DNA of 64,000 nt from Magicicada septendecula (taxonomy: Eukaryota; Arthropoda; Insecta; Hemiptera; Cicadidae), in assembly GCA_034769895.1 (NCBI GenBank), contig CM068373.1:285109379-285173378 (forward strand), in the 5' to 3' direction. Position numbers and translations under genes: made by a program. Each line of letters starts with the position of its first letter. Positions within the stretch are counted from its first letter, which is position 1. Under the pieces are notes generated by a model. That model did not search any database and had not been told where the DNA came from. It saw only the letters and a program-made list of their open reading frames with translations. Shown piece by piece: positions 48,464 through 61,019 of this stretch.

Positions 48464-49339
48464 GGGTGACACCAATCTCTCAATAATAACCCCCTTCAAC
48501 ACTAATTACACTTAAATCCTTCCCCTCTTATAATAAAATAACTAATACCCTCCTTGTAACTTAGGATGTGTGTTCCCAACCTGGCAATTCCATGCATAAC
48601 CTTTTGCCCCTCCACCAAATATCGGCAAACACTCTTCGCCCCTTCACCATTACCTGCCCAACAACGCACGTTGATCACTCCCTACACTGGACCCTCACTA
48701 CAAAATATTACCCTCAACTATTTAATCTCCATTTACACTACTCAACTTTTCTACCTATGATTACTAACACTACTGTGTCCCTAAAATATCTAATACCCTC
48801 TTTCTGTATTATTTGTATTTCAACTCTTATTCTCTCTAACACCCATTTAACGTTAACTTTGACTGACTCAAATGCCTTATTGAAATAATCATCATCACCC
48901 AAATTATATCTTTTACAACTTTATATTTATTCACTATTTATTATCAAGTTTAAATCTCGTAAAATCATTTAAATTCATTATCAACATTTATTTGTATAAC
49001 AATCATTAATCAATTAATTCATCTCAAATCATTTCATTCAATAAATTCTTGAAAACAGAAGTTATTTTAATTACTTTCTTCCAAAACAGTTACAATTCAT
49101 TTATTACAAACTCTCATTATTTATTTAATCTGCTGAAATATTATATTAAAATCAATTTCTACTGCATACACACATTGTTTACATAAAATACCTGTTACAA
49201 CACAAACACAATTAATTTCACTATAAATTTATTTACAATTTTATGTCATTACTTTTCTTATTTACCATACTTCATTTCATAATCTAGCCTGGTTATTACC
49301 ATAAACTAAAATATTTAAAATGTCCATTCACTGAATTTT
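48464..49339 (-). other. E1 internal non-coding region after ORF1
   Basis: Follows the E1 ORF1 stop and ends at X. It matches element A 12990-13570 rather than pol, so pol is absent where it would be expected. Plus-strand ORFs here are AT-rich shadows. Confidence 0.6.
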
Positions 49340-50782
49340 TTATCTAACCCCCGTCATCATTAGTCTAATGTTTCTATAACATAAATCATTTTTATCGACA
49401 CATATTACATTATAGTTATTATTGTAATGACTACTTTCGTTACTTATATTAATATAGCAATTAACTACATATTCGTCTCCCATTAATTCATAAAGCCCGT
49501 CTACATTGGTAATTTTAGTCCAGTCTCCATCAGTATTTTTGGTTAACATAAGGTAAGTTATTTTACCATTATACTCCTCCACTATATCAATCACATCATT
49601 AGGTAAGTGTTTATCACTTACAACAGTATTATCAAAATAATCATCTATCTTCATTTCATAAGGTAAGCATTTCATATTGTTTATCTTCTCCACTTCTAAC
49701 CTCTCTATCAACTCTTTATAATTTCTCTTTAACTGATATAATTCTATCTCCCTATATACACACAACTCTCTCTCTAAATATCTCTCAGCATAACACCATA
49801 TCACACTTTCTCTCTCAATATATGCAGGGGACACTGCAACTTTATTGCTGCACCACCTATCAGGTGCACAAAAAATCCAGGGACAACTATTTGCAGACCA
49901 TATGTCTCCCAAATATACTCGTGAAGCCTTTTCTTCGCCCCCAACTACAACATCACGGGAAAAATTTACCCCCTGCAATCCCTCTACCTGTATACTCTCT
50001 CTCCACTTTCTCTCTGACTCATCAACACACATTAACATTTCATTATTACACTCTATTTCCACTAAAATTTTGTCACCACTATTTTTAATTATTTTCTCAT
50101 AATTCTCACCCCTACTTACCTTATTATATGTCATCTGACCATCTTTATTTACGTTTAATTTATCTGTTTCTCCACCATTCTTTACCCCCACTATACTCTC
50201 AGAATTGTAATTAACATCATTATCATCACTATTCAATACTTTATTATCTAACACTACCTCTTCCACTATTTTGTCATTATTAATATTTGTCATAACTATA
50301 ACATTGTCACCTAACTTCTTATTCATTATCTGATTTAATTCACCTTCTAAATTTTTATTCATTTCATCAATCTTTTTCTCCCAATTGCTACTTATTGATT
50401 CTAATATTTGTTCTTTAACTGTATTCAAACGTTCATCAATCTCATTCAGACGTTTATTCATGTTAGTTTCAAATTTAACATTTTGTGTATTCATTTCCTC
50501 AAATTTATCATTAAAATGACTTTTTTGTTCATTCATGTTAATATAATTTACATCAAAACAACTATTGATTACTTGAAATTGTCTCTGTAAAAAACTCATT
50601 ACATCATTGTCGAATCGACTATTACATTTCTTTGAGGTTGGAGTTGATAGAGTACTCGAGTCATCTATAGCTGACTGAGTTAAGCTGTATTCTTTGGACC
50701 GATTAACTGGGGTTGAATGAACCTCTGGTTCCCCCACACCAGCCGACTCGCTCATTTCAACTACAATCTCGTTATTATCCAT
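49340..50782 (-). CDS. E1 ORF1, coiled-coil Gag-like protein (intact)
   Basis: 480 codons from ATG 50780-50782. The N-terminus shares HSTP with element A ORF1. Residues about 55-190 are a long coiled coil rich in Asn, Lys and Glu (NINNDKIVEEVVLDNKVL near its end). A middle segment has ERESVIWCYAERYLERELC and ELYQLKRNY. The C-terminus (YELMGDEYVVNCYINI; YNVICVDKNDLCYRN) is missing from the element A copy. There is no zinc knuckle and no recognisable Retrotrans_gag motif, so the Gag role rests on its place after LTR and primer site. It is kept open although no pol accompanies it, which suggests either recent origin or selection for ORF1. Confidence 0.8.
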   Translation of the reverse strand: MDNNEIVVEMSESAGVGEPEVHSTPVNRSKEYSLTQSAIDDSSTLSTPTSKKCNSRFDNDVMSFLQRQFQVINSCFDVNYINMNEQKSHFNDKFEEMNTQNVKFETNMNKRLNEIDERLNTVKEQILESISSNWEKKIDEMNKNLEGELNQIMNKKLGDNVIVMTNINNDKIVEEVVLDNKVLNSDDNDVNYNSESIVGVKNGGETDKLNVNKDGQMTYNKVSRGENYEKIIKNSGDKILVEIECNNEMLMCVDESERKWRESIQVEGLQGVNFSRDVVVGGEEKASRVYLGDIWSANSCPWIFCAPDRWCSNKVAVSPAYIERESVIWCYAERYLERELCVYREIELYQLKRNYKELIERLEVEKINNMKCLPYEMKIDDYFDNTVVSDKHLPNDVIDIVEEYNGKITYLMLTKNTDGDWTKITNVDGLYELMGDEYVVNCYINISNESSHYNNNYNVICVDKNDLCYRNIRLMMTGVR

Positions 50783-51015
50783 TTGTAACTATAATTATTT
50801 GAATAGTATAATTCTGTCAAAATTACTATTATACACACTATACATAACTATCACATAACAATGTATTCTACTTACATAACACTTTACGTTACTTCTCGTA
50901 ACCTCCTACGTACCTTATTTATACTTTATTCATTTCAAACAACCAGTCTGCTCTCCAAGTAGGCCTATATTTATATAAAATTTCTTATATAAATGTCCCT
51001 AAGTTCGGAAGCCAT
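50783..51015 (-). other. E1 leader and primer-binding site
   Basis: Minus strand TGGCTTCCGAACTTAGGGAC at 50995-51014 is the primer site, one base after the LTR. The leader then matches 3028-3200 of element A (ACATTTATATAA, TAGGCCTAC-type stretch). Confidence 0.75.
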
Positions 51016-52066
51016 TGTGATATTATTTTTCTCTTTAATTTTAATTAGAACTCAATCAATTTTAATTCGACTCATTTCTTTATTTCTGATTTTTTCGGGC
51101 ACCATCTTGTGTTGCCAACTACAAGAAAAAAATATGTACTTACCAAGGCCAGGTCCTTTTCGGCGAACACAGAAGAACAGAATGGTTTATTTGCAATAAT
51201 TAGTTTAATTCACATTTGCATTGAACAAAAAATTTATTTACTCTATAATGCACATAATAAAAAAAATAAAACTTCTTTTCCTGCACTTACATACTTTTGC
51301 AAATTTAGCTACAGACTCATGAGATGAAGTCCATTAAAATTAATTTTCTTACATCTTTTCCATTATTGATTTTTTATTATTTATTAATTATATTCTTTCT
51401 TTTTATACACAAAACAGCACTTCTTTTATATTTTTATATTCATACTCTCTCACTCTCACTCTCTCTCTACATTTCTGTAACCCCCCCCCCCCCGGTTTAT
51501 TAGTTGACTTCATTGATTTAAGTATATTTTAGGTTGCCAGTTCTGTGGAAAACATTCTCAAAATTTTGAAAGCTTTTAGATTTACCCCTGGTTGGTTACT
51601 TATCTGCAAAATTTAAGATCTTGACGAGTCCGTCTCTACCACGCATTTCGTTTCCATTCCGCACATTTTCCTTATTTCACTCGTTCACCGGAGCTATAAC
51701 GTTCTTAAACTGTTTATTTTTTTATTAATTTCACATTTTAAATAATTTGTTACATACGGGTGCCCGTAAACTTGTTTTATAACTTTTTCGTGACCGTCCG
51801 GCTCACGGATTAATTTTATACTGGGCTGAGATGAACGGCACTATTTTGTGAAGTGGTCGTGGCTGTTTGACCAATTCTTATTGTTCTAAGCTTTGTATCA
51901 CTGCGCCAGTATGAGGTTCAGCTGGCATGCCTATGCATACCAGCATGACGTATGCACTGACGTAATATGGTCTGATGTTCTGTTACATAATATGTTAGTC
52001 ACTGGAGCTGACCTTGGCCCAATTTCGCTCGTTGCCTGCTACGTCGTTATAATATTTTACAATTAC
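51016..52066 (-). repeat. E1 5' LTR, truncated
   Basis: Matches 26026-27058 closely, including AAGATGGTGCCCG and GGTAAGTACATA on the minus strand. The part equal to 27059-27235 (LTR start) is missing; unrelated sequence begins at 52067, so the element's right boundary and promoter start are lost. Confidence 0.88.
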
Positions 52067-52217
52067 AATTAAATTGCTTCAAAACAAAGATTCTATCGAA
52101 ATACATACGAAGTGTAGATATACTTATATACGACGTGTCAAAGAAACGGAGCAAAAGTCGTCAGAAGAACCGCGACATGATCTGTGAACATTTGATCTGC
52201 CTTTTGACTTTAAAACA

Positions 52218-54248
52218 ATGTGTTTGTTTTGTGGCCAAACTCCAGATTATAAACATCCGAAGCGAAACCCTATTTCTTATGCTTCAACTATGAAAGTAAA
52301 AAATAATATTATTAAAGTGTGTCAAGAACGTAATGACGAGTGGGGAAATATCATTCTGGCTCGCGTAAACTCTGTGATAGATCTAGTGGCGTCCGAGGCC
52401 AGATATCATAAATCGTGCTATGCGTTTTTCAGCAAGTCTGGCACTAATCCTCCAGGAACATCAAATCTGACCGGTAATAAAAACGCGTTGAGTGTCACAA
52501 AATCTAATGCATTTGATCAGTTGTGTGGTTACTTAGAAGACAATGATGAATGTCAATACGATATAAAAAAATTGGTGTCTATAATGAAGGAATATTCGCT
52601 TGATGATCAATCATATTATTCTGAAGAATATTTAAAGAAGAAATTGAAAGCTCATTATGGTGACGCAATCTACATAACATCGAGGAGTGGCAAATGGATT
52701 GTTTGTTTTCGTGGTACAGCTTCCCGTATCCTTAATGACAATTGGTATGAAGAACGTTGCAAGAACGATAGCGATGAGAGAATGCGGATAGTTGAAGCTG
52801 CGGCTATTATAATTAGAGAAGATATATATTCATTAACTTGTGATTGTGAAAACTATCCTAACATTGATGAAATTGCGTCAGGAGGGTATAATGAGATTCC
52901 TAAGTCTTTAAAATGTTTTTTACAAAGTGTGATGAAGTCTAAAGGAAAACACTCTCAGTCTTCAGACAAAAAAGTTGTCACAGTGGCAAATTCTATAATC
53001 GCTGCAGCCAGACCCAGAAGTTATATATCACCATTGCAAATTGGCCTAGGAATATATTTACATAGAAAGTTTGCATCACGATCTCTCGTTGATATGTTGT
53101 CCAATATTGGTATTTCCGTTTCTTATAAGGAAGTATTGAAATATGAGACTTCTCTGATGCAAAATAATTTATTAAAAATAGATCCAAATGCATTTTTACA
53201 ATTTGTATTCGATAATGCAGACCATAATGTGCGTACTATTGACGACGGCCATGGAACATTTCATGCTATGGGAGGGATTGAGTGTGTCACACCAGCTGAT
53301 TGTGTGCATACTGACTTTCTTGTTCCCCGGCCAAAAAATTTACCAAAAGCTGACAGTATTGGCCAATACGGCAACATGAAGATAAAATCATATAATCGTC
53401 GGCAAAACTGTGGCCTAGGGAAGTTAATATTTTCAGATGTCTCCCAAATCAAATTAGAACCGGATACCGCTAAAATAGCTCACTTTATGAATATGCTATG
53501 GATGTCAGGCCCCAGTTGTTTGAATATCTCCATTCCATCATGGAGCGGTTTTATGGAAATTTCAAAGAAAAATCAACCACCGGAATATCAAAGGTCAGCA
53601 ATATGTCCTCTACCTTTTGCGAATTTGTCACCAACCAATCCATCTACGCAATAGAAGAATGCAAGAAGCAGGGACAAAATACGTGCATCGTTACTTTCGA
53701 TCAACCTCTTTTTAATAAGGCTTTGGACATTGTTTTGGCAGCAGATAGTGGAAGTCCTTTGTCATCTGTTATTGTTCGTCTCGGTGGATTTCATCTAGTG
53801 ATGTCATATATGGGTGCTATAGGCTATTTAATGGAAGGAAGCGATATTGAAGAGTTGTGGGAACAAGTATATGCAACAAATACTATTGGTTCGTTATTAT
53901 CTGGTCATTCCTTTGCTAGAGCATTTTGAGCCCACGTGCTGACCCTGCTTGTTTTAGTTACCATACTTTTTGAAAAACTCATCAACGAAAATTCTTTTTC
54001 AAGTGAAGAAATGGACAAATTTAAAATCCATTACGAATCATTTTTAAATGAAACCAGTGATGAATCTAATGTGCATGAGTTTTATAATTATATAGCATCT
54101 GTTGCTTTATTATTAGAGTCAATTTTGTTAACAGAGGCATCGAAAAGTCGCACGGCGGCACTCTGGTGTCAGTATATTGAAATGGTGCAAATAATGCTTA
54201 TGTATGTCCGAGCTGAAAGAATGGGTGACTGGCAATTGCATTTATATT
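52218..54248 (+). pseudogene. Uncharacterised Zn-motif/nuclease family gene, 5' part, broken
   Basis: ATG 52218 opens an N-terminal Cys/His motif (CLFCGQ ... EARYHKSCYAFF), then a long domain with the phrases FVFDNADHNVRTIDDGHG, FHAMGGIECVTP and SWSGFME that I recall from multicopy uncharacterised proteins of insects and cnidarians. The 52218 frame runs to 53654; near 53640 the reading shifts to the frame of 53498-53929 (CIVTFDQPLFNKA; RLGGFHLVMSYMGAIGYLMEGS). TGA 53927-53929 interrupts that frame, which resumes at 53930 (HVLTLLVLV) and reaches ERMGDWQLHLY at 54247. One frameshift and one stop mean this copy is dead. Function unknown. Confidence 0.75.
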
Positions 54249-57200
54249 GTAACATGACATAAGGTAGTGAAGATACATTGATAATTAATTATAAAACAAA
54301 GAAGCTGAAGACAAGAATAAAGGTCAAGAACTTATAAACTCAGAGATTAATAACCTAATGACAAAATGACAAATGACTAATAAACTGACGATGACTTGAC
54401 TCATTAGATTGGATAAACACAAGAAAGAACAATGGAACAAGGAAGAAGGAACCAAGAACCAAATGTAATCAAGAAATTGATAACGAACATTGTAATCCCC
54501 TAATAATGACCACAAAATGTATGTAAACAAATGCACTAATGTAATTAGAGTATAGATGAGGTGTACCTAGGGTAATAATGACAAATAAGATAGTAATGTT
54601 ATGTTTATTTTATTAACATACTTAAGTACAAGGAATGTACTTATAAATATAAGATAGGGAGTTAATAATAAACACACCCAAATGAATAGTGATAAATATA
54701 ATCAAAACCAGTAAACAATACCCTGAGGCAAATAAAGGCCACAGTTAATAACCAAAAGTGATCATTAGTGAAGGGAAAATAAAATAAATACTTATAACCA
54801 ATAACCCCATGATGATGTTAACATAAATAAACAACATAGTGAATAATATCAAGTGAGTGGAATAAAGAATATATTAATACAAAAGTGGTGACATGCAGTT
54901 ATAGCATGTTACATATAAAAGTGAAAGTGAATAAATATAAAAAACCTTCTATGAAGGAAAAAGTGTAGTGGGTGAACATAAAAGGGTATTTTAGTTAGTA
55001 GACTGTATTAGAATAACTGAAAGACCTGTGATAAACTTTGTGCTAGCAAGTAAGATGAACTCATTATACTGTGATTAAGTTAAGCAATAGTTAATAAGAA
55101 TTATAAAATAAGATAGAAATTAAGTCATTGGAATGAAAGGTAAACAAGAAAGATAGACACTGTTTTCTAGCGAAGGAATGAGGGAATAGAGTATATTGTG
55201 TAAAGTACAGTTTAATAGTAGTATAATAAGATTTTTTGTTGTTGTTTAAAAAACCAATATAATGTAATGAATTATCAGTTGAACCAGATAGTAGTAAGGA
55301 ACAGAAGGGTAGTTAGAAGTTTATTTCAGGCTTGAACCTGTCAAGAAAATGTTTATCGTTATAATAAGAGGTGTAGTTAGAATCACCAATGTTTATTATT
55401 TGTTTCTAGTAAAAAATTGTTTTAAAGTACCATATATATATAGGTAAGGAGTTACAAAGAAATATTAGATAGTAGTATAGGAAAATCTAGGCTCTAGGCC
55501 TAACAGTTAATGAAGAATTTTGTAAATTTAAGGACAAACAATAGCCCAATATCAAAGCAGAATATACCAAATGTTCAAACAAGTTAAGTGGGTATACCTA
55601 ATACCAAAATATATAAATAACACCCAGTTTTAGATAAAATATATATGAAATATAAATAAGAAAAATAACAAAAATGTGATTAGCTACTCCAAAAGTAACC
55701 ATGAGGGGTATCAAAATGATCCTTATCAAAAATTATGAACAATGGTATTCATGTAATAAACATAGCTATTAATATAAGAAAGAAATCTTAATTTGAAGAT
55801 ATTTTATAGATTTAAACTAAAATAAAACGTTAGAATATAACAATGACATAAATTAACGACCAATGAGAATTAGCATAATTTATTAGGTAACCATAGCAAC
55901 CGAAATTTATTGCCAAAAAACCGTTGGAATTTTTATTAATCCATTATTGACCAACGCGGAGGGCGGATGTATGCAGCTCTCAACCCAAATTTTATCATAA
56001 ATAAGTAAATTTTGACTGAAATCAGAAGGAAGAAAGATAGTAATAGCCACCTATGGAACACCTGATAATCTAATTATTATTAAAATATTCACAAAATAAA
56101 ATTATCAGTGGAAATTAAGAAGACTTCAAGAATCATAGCTGACGACTCATCCCGAAGGAAGACAAGGAGTGACCTACTTCAACCCAAGAAAACAAACGAC
56201 TGCAGAACGAGAGAGAAGCTGAACTTTATGGAAAAACCGTCTGAACGAGATTGATGAACAGCCGAAGAGGAGAAGACGACCAGATCCATCCGGAAGAAGT
56301 AGACGAGCATCAAGGAAGCCCCAACGAGAACCAATGAGTATAAAACAATAATCTCACTAAAAAGAATTCCCAATTTTTCTATCCATAATAACAAATCACA
56401 ATTTTCACTTCACTGATCACTATTGTGAATAAGAACTGAAAGTATTTATAATATCACTATTATTGAACTTTAATCAATTAATAACCATTTAAACTGATCT
56501 ATAATAACTTATTAATAAACATAACTTGTTGTCAAAATCCTAACCAAAAACTATACTAACTCTCATTGATGATTACTTACTTGGATGTATTAATGTATTA
56601 AATATTGTGTACCTAGTTTTAAGAATTATTATAAATTTGTGCATTTTAGCCGTTAATCCAAAACTTCTGTAGCCAAAAGGACTTTTAATACGCCCTGTGA
56701 CAATTTTATTGTAAACGAACATTATTCGCCAAGCGGCGTGTACATAATACAAACAACTGAGCATGCCAACTGAGCAATTGTAAAAGCCGGTGCTAAGATA
56801 AAATAATGTACTACTAAATAACTGAAAATTATTAAAGGGTTTAATAAATCTTATTTTTCTGCAACTCTGTATGTTTGATTCGTACAAAATAAGCTAATAC
56901 ATAGAAAATTATTAAAGTGAAAACAACAAAACATCACAGTTAGCGAAGTCGACACTGAAAGACGGCGTGCGCCAATCAGGTGGCGAGGCGGCAATATTCA
57001 AACCAAACGCCGAGAGATACAGTTTGCCTGTAAATGGTAAGAAAAAGTACAACTCGACTCGCTACATACAAATAACATTGACAGAAGTAACTGAACTGAT
57101 TAATACCATCAATTATACACTTATACTATACCACGAACGCAACGAGCAAATTAAAAAACGCTCGTCCCGCACACATTCACGATACGAGTAATAGAACGAA

Positions 57201-57256
57201 TTACAGAAACACTAATTATTAAATACCCCACACAAAGGTTATATTACAATATTCAG
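54249..57256 (+). other. Candidate 3-kb intron or insertion
   Basis: GTAACA at 54249 and ATATTCAG ending at 57256 allow an exact in-frame GT-AG join between GDWQLHLY and CMLLILHAAGRKHY, as expected in this family. The interval is AT-rich and holds no coding sequence I recognise; parts near 55860-56200 loosely resemble element A LTR-type sequence, so it may contain a decayed insertion. Confidence 0.5.
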
Positions 57257-59381
57257 TTCAGTGTATGTTACTTATATTACATGCCGCAGGTCGCAAACAC
57301 TACGCAAAATCAGCTCACACCTACCTGCAGCTTATGTTAGAACTTGAAACTCGTATGACTAAAGAAGATTATGACAAATTTGTTGGCAACGGATATTTTA
57401 CGATTCATCGAACATCTAAATTTTGGAGTGGTATCTGGAGCGATATGATTATCGAACAGGTATTGATGAGATCAGTGAAAGTAGAAGGAGGACTTACTCA
57501 TGGTCGAGGTCTCACAGAGTCTTCGATTTCATGCTGGGTGAATACAATTCCTGTCACTATACATGTCATAAGTGCGGTTGAAAAGTTAACTGGCATATCA
57601 TCTGTATATAGTAATCAACATGTAGAGCTACGCGAGTCTCGTAAAAATCAAGACACCAGTGATTCAAAAAAGTTTTTACTATGGTTAAAAAAACACTCCC
57701 CATTTGAATGCCCTTCTGATACATTAATTTCGATAAGCACTGGTATAAAAGCAGACAAAACAGTAAATTGTGAATGTGCAAAAGTAATTGGTCAAGCATC
57801 TTTGAATAAATTCACTGGAAAAACTAAGCTAACAAAGCTAAATTTTCGCGTAAAGATAAAGTCAAAAATATGGCTACTATGACGAAAACTATAAAAATTG
57901 GCAACCATGAAGTAAACATAAATTCAAACCAATTGTTCCATCGGATAGTTTGTACTGTGAAGACTGATGAAGAATTGAAATTATGTTTAAAATATGAGTT
58001 AGCTCCACGGCCTATATCACTTTTCGATACAATTTCACTACAAAAAGGAAAAAAGTCCACTTTAATGGATATATCAGAAGAATGTTACCCGAGTACTGAA
58101 AAACTACCCGAAGAGCCTTGCTTTGTCATAGACGGCAGTTACCTTTTGCATAAAGTAATTGGGCCGAAACCTGCATCATTTTCTCAAATTTGCAATGGTT
58201 ATTTAGATTACTTAAAGAGACATTATGGAATCAATTGTATTATTATTTTTGATGGCTACAGTGAAAGTACATATAGCACTAAATATGCGGAACATTTAAG
58301 AAGATCAGGAAAAGGTAAAAAGTCAGTAGACATTGCTTTAAGTGATGTAATATTCCCATCAACGACGCAGTCAGAATTCTTTAGAAATATATCCAACAAA
58401 ATAAACTTTATTTACCTTTTGTCAGAGAAACTTGCAGCTGCAGATTTTAAAGTTCAAGTAGCTCCTGGTGGCTGATACTTGCATAGTAAACGCTGCCCTA
58501 AAATTGTCTGATAACAGTAAAAAGGGAATTATAGTCAGTGAGGATACTGATCTGCTCGTGATAATGATTGCACTAGCTAATCTAAATAATGAATGTTTTA
58601 TGTTAATGCCGGCATCGAAGGACAAGCCGCAAAGAGTGTTCAGCAGTCAGCAACTTCAAAGAGCTCTGGGGGACGTTGCAAATCATATTCTCTTCTTACA
58701 TGCGGTCACAGGTTGCGACACGACGTCTTCACTATTTAAGAAAGGAAAAAAGCAAGCTTTCAGACTTTTGCAATCTAACGAAGAATTAAGAGAGAAAGTG
58801 GTTGTATTTAATGGTAAAGATGCATCACACGAAGATATTGCTCAAGCTGAAGAATATTTTTTGACAACTTTATATAATGGTCGCGTTTCATCAGATAAAT
58901 TAAACGAAACAAGATACAAATGTTATAAAACAATTGTAGCGAAACAACCGATCTACGGGAAGTTTGATCTCTCGGTAATTCCACCAACTTCCGGAGCAGC
59001 ATTACAGCATAGTTTTAGAGTGTTCCACCAAGTTCAGAGTTGGCGTGGGGTCTCACTTCCAGCTACTGATTGGGGATGGAAGCAAGAGGGAAGTCATTTG
59101 TCGCCAATCCCTACACTTGATCCTCCTGCCCCTGAAAACCTGCTGAAACTCGTTTTTTGCAACTGCAAAGTAAACTGTAATCAAAGATGTGAATGCCGCC
59201 GGGGGGGGGGCTTGTGTGTACCTCTATGTGTGGTAAATGTGGTGGTGAAATATGCAGCAATCGATCTTTCCCTGAAGAAGATGTGATGAACTATCCGAGA
59301 TCGAAGAAAATGAAGATTATACCTGATATGGAAGAGTTTAACCAACTGAATGAATCTGATCCATCACGATCCTTCTATTGA
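57257..59381 (+). pseudogene. Same gene, 3' part: PIN/XPG-like nuclease region and Cys cluster, broken
   Basis: 57265-57882 carries HAAGRKHYAKSAHTYLQ, FTIHRTSKFWSGIWSDM and GGLTHGRGLTESS. 57870-58475 and 58468-59286 carry a PIN/XPG-like nuclease pattern: FVIDGSYLLHKV, IIIFDGYSES, then GADTCIV-type residues, SEDTDLLVIMIAL (acidic pair) and HAVTGCDTTSSLFKKGKKQ. The end is a Cys cluster: FCNCKVNCNQRCECRR, then in another frame MCGKCGGEICSN. Frameshifts occur near 57868, near 58472 and at the G-run 59200-59209. The order of parts matches one long ancestral ORF. The nuclease call is by motif only; it may be a mobile-element protein. Confidence 0.72.
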
Positions 59382-59645
59382 TCATGAATAACTATTTTGT
59401 ACGGTAAGATAATATTACTTTTCTATAAGACTAACCAGATGCCAACATGTATTTTTATTTACTAATGATGTTTTTATTTATTATGTTGTAGGTGAGATTG
59501 GACCTCTAGTCAACCAACCATATTCTTAAAATGGCATTAAATTATATTCTATTGACGTGTGGGTAAATGAAAATGCTACTGTTACAATATCAGAGTAATA
59601 CTGTATTCTTAATTTTGATAATAAATTTTTGCCCTTTTAATTTGA
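59382..59645 (+). other. 3' flank of the broken gene
   Basis: No gene. An AATAAA-like TAATAAATTTTTGCCC at about 59620 could be a poly(A) signal. Confidence 0.35.
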
Positions 59646-59654
59646 CTTATTTCA

Positions 59655-60345
59655 TTACTAGCAAATTTGCCCGGCTTCGCTCGGGATAATGATTATAAAA
59701 GGATTGAGTAAATAATTGAAACCTTGTTATGCCAAAAATATGTAGGCCAACTTGCTAAACATATTAACAAAAGCTCTCTTTCCTCCTCCATTTCCCTTGA
59801 CCTTGACATAGAAGCTCTGATATACTTCTGCTGTAGACGAAGCTCTCGTTTTCAGGTGTTGTTCAGGTGTTTCCGACGCATAGATGGCTTTTTTTTACCA
59901 ATATTCTTTCTTTTCTTCAGTGGCGGGAGGAGGAAGGGGAAGGGCATGTTAAATAGCAGATGAAATTGTGACTCACACTCACAACGGGGTAAAGAACAAA
60001 ACAGTTGTGCACCAATTTTCAACTTTGTATGTTAATAACTTCGGAACTAAGAACGCTATCAGAGCCAGGCAAATTGCATTTTGTAGCAAATTTCATGGGC
60101 TTTTAGAAAATCAGCTTCCACTTTCAATTTCTTTACCGTTTTCGAGATATTTGCAAAAAACCGCAAAGCTGCGCGTTAAAATTCTACTTAAGGGGTGAAA
60201 AAGGGGGGTAGGGGTAGTTTTTCAAAATGAAATGTAGATAAGAATGTTCCTCTTGTTTTGAACTGTTAGTGTGCAAAATTTCATCACGATTGGAATAAAA
60301 CTGTAGATATGTATAAAATACAAACAAACAGACAAACATTATTTA
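59655..60345 (+). repeat. Dispersed retroposon tail (LINE/SINE-like)
   Basis: Starts TTTGCCCGGCTTCGCTCGGG and ends with AAATTTCATCACGATTGG and a simple-repeat tail of ACAAACAAACAGACAAAC. This start and tail are typical of the 3' ends of RTE/CR1-type LINEs and their SINEs in insects. No credible ORF. Confidence 0.65.
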
Positions 60346-60346
60346 C

Positions 60347-60371
60347 ATATATATATATATATATATATATT
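60347..60371. repeat. (AT)n microsatellite
   Basis: About 12 AT units directly after the retroposon tail. Confidence 0.9.
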
Positions 60372-60687
60372 TCCAATATGGCGGCTATGTCCCATCGCGC
60401 ATGTGCTGCAACACTACTGATTCTCATTCAGTACACCATAGAGTACATACTCACCAATTTTCAGCTTTATAATTTGTTCTCTGATTCAACTAGCTAAATG
60501 CCCTGGGCTACTTATAAAGTCGAGTATTGTTATGAAGCAAAATGCGTTACAACAAAACAGTCAGTGCTGCCAACTACCTGATCGAGAAGGAAAGAAAATT
60601 TCTTGTTGACTTTCTTCTTCTTTTTCAGGCTGTGGACCTTACGATCCGTTGCACACTCCTTGATCCGACTGTCTCTTCTTTCTTCTT

Positions 60688-60888
60688 CTATCCATTTCGG
60701 ATGTTGGATATCATACAGACTATTTTAACTTTCTGTACTGCTGCACGGAATAAGTCAGTTGTATTCATGCCAAACCAGGTCCTTAAATTTCTCAGCCATG
60801 ATTTTCTCGGTCGCCCAACTCCTCTCTTTCCAAATACTTTTCCCTGTAGTATGGACTGCAATAAGTAAAATCTGTGTTCATTTCTCAT
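60688..60888 (-). pseudogene. LINE ORF2 C-terminal fragment
   Basis: Minus-strand HLMRNEHRFYLLQSILQGK followed by GKRGVGRPRKSWLRNLRTW matches the conserved end of Jockey/RTE-type ORF2 proteins (GKR..GRP+.SWL+N+). Only the tail is left, without RT catalytic motifs. Confidence 0.7.
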
Positions 60889-61019
60889 GAGATGCTCAGA
60901 TACTGAAGCTGTCTTATCTTCACTGTGTTAATAACTTCCCTTTCTTTCTTCATCTTTCTAAGAACTTCAACATTAGTTATATGTGCTGCCCATGAAATAC
61001 TCAGTATTCTACGGTAAAA

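Larger units (their letters stand above)
26026..52066 (-). mobile_element. Element E1: outer LTR element of the nest, ORF1-only
   Basis: Two LTR copies in the same orientation (26026-27235 and 51016-52066) enclose, in minus-strand order, primer site, leader, intact ORF1 (50782-49340), non-coding sequence, the inserted element X, a 3' non-coding region with the conserved hairpins, and a polypurine tract. In stretches compared by eye the LTRs differ at only a few per cent. No pol remains outside X. The right LTR lacks its first about 175 bases (minus sense), so no target duplication can be checked. Confidence 0.7.
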
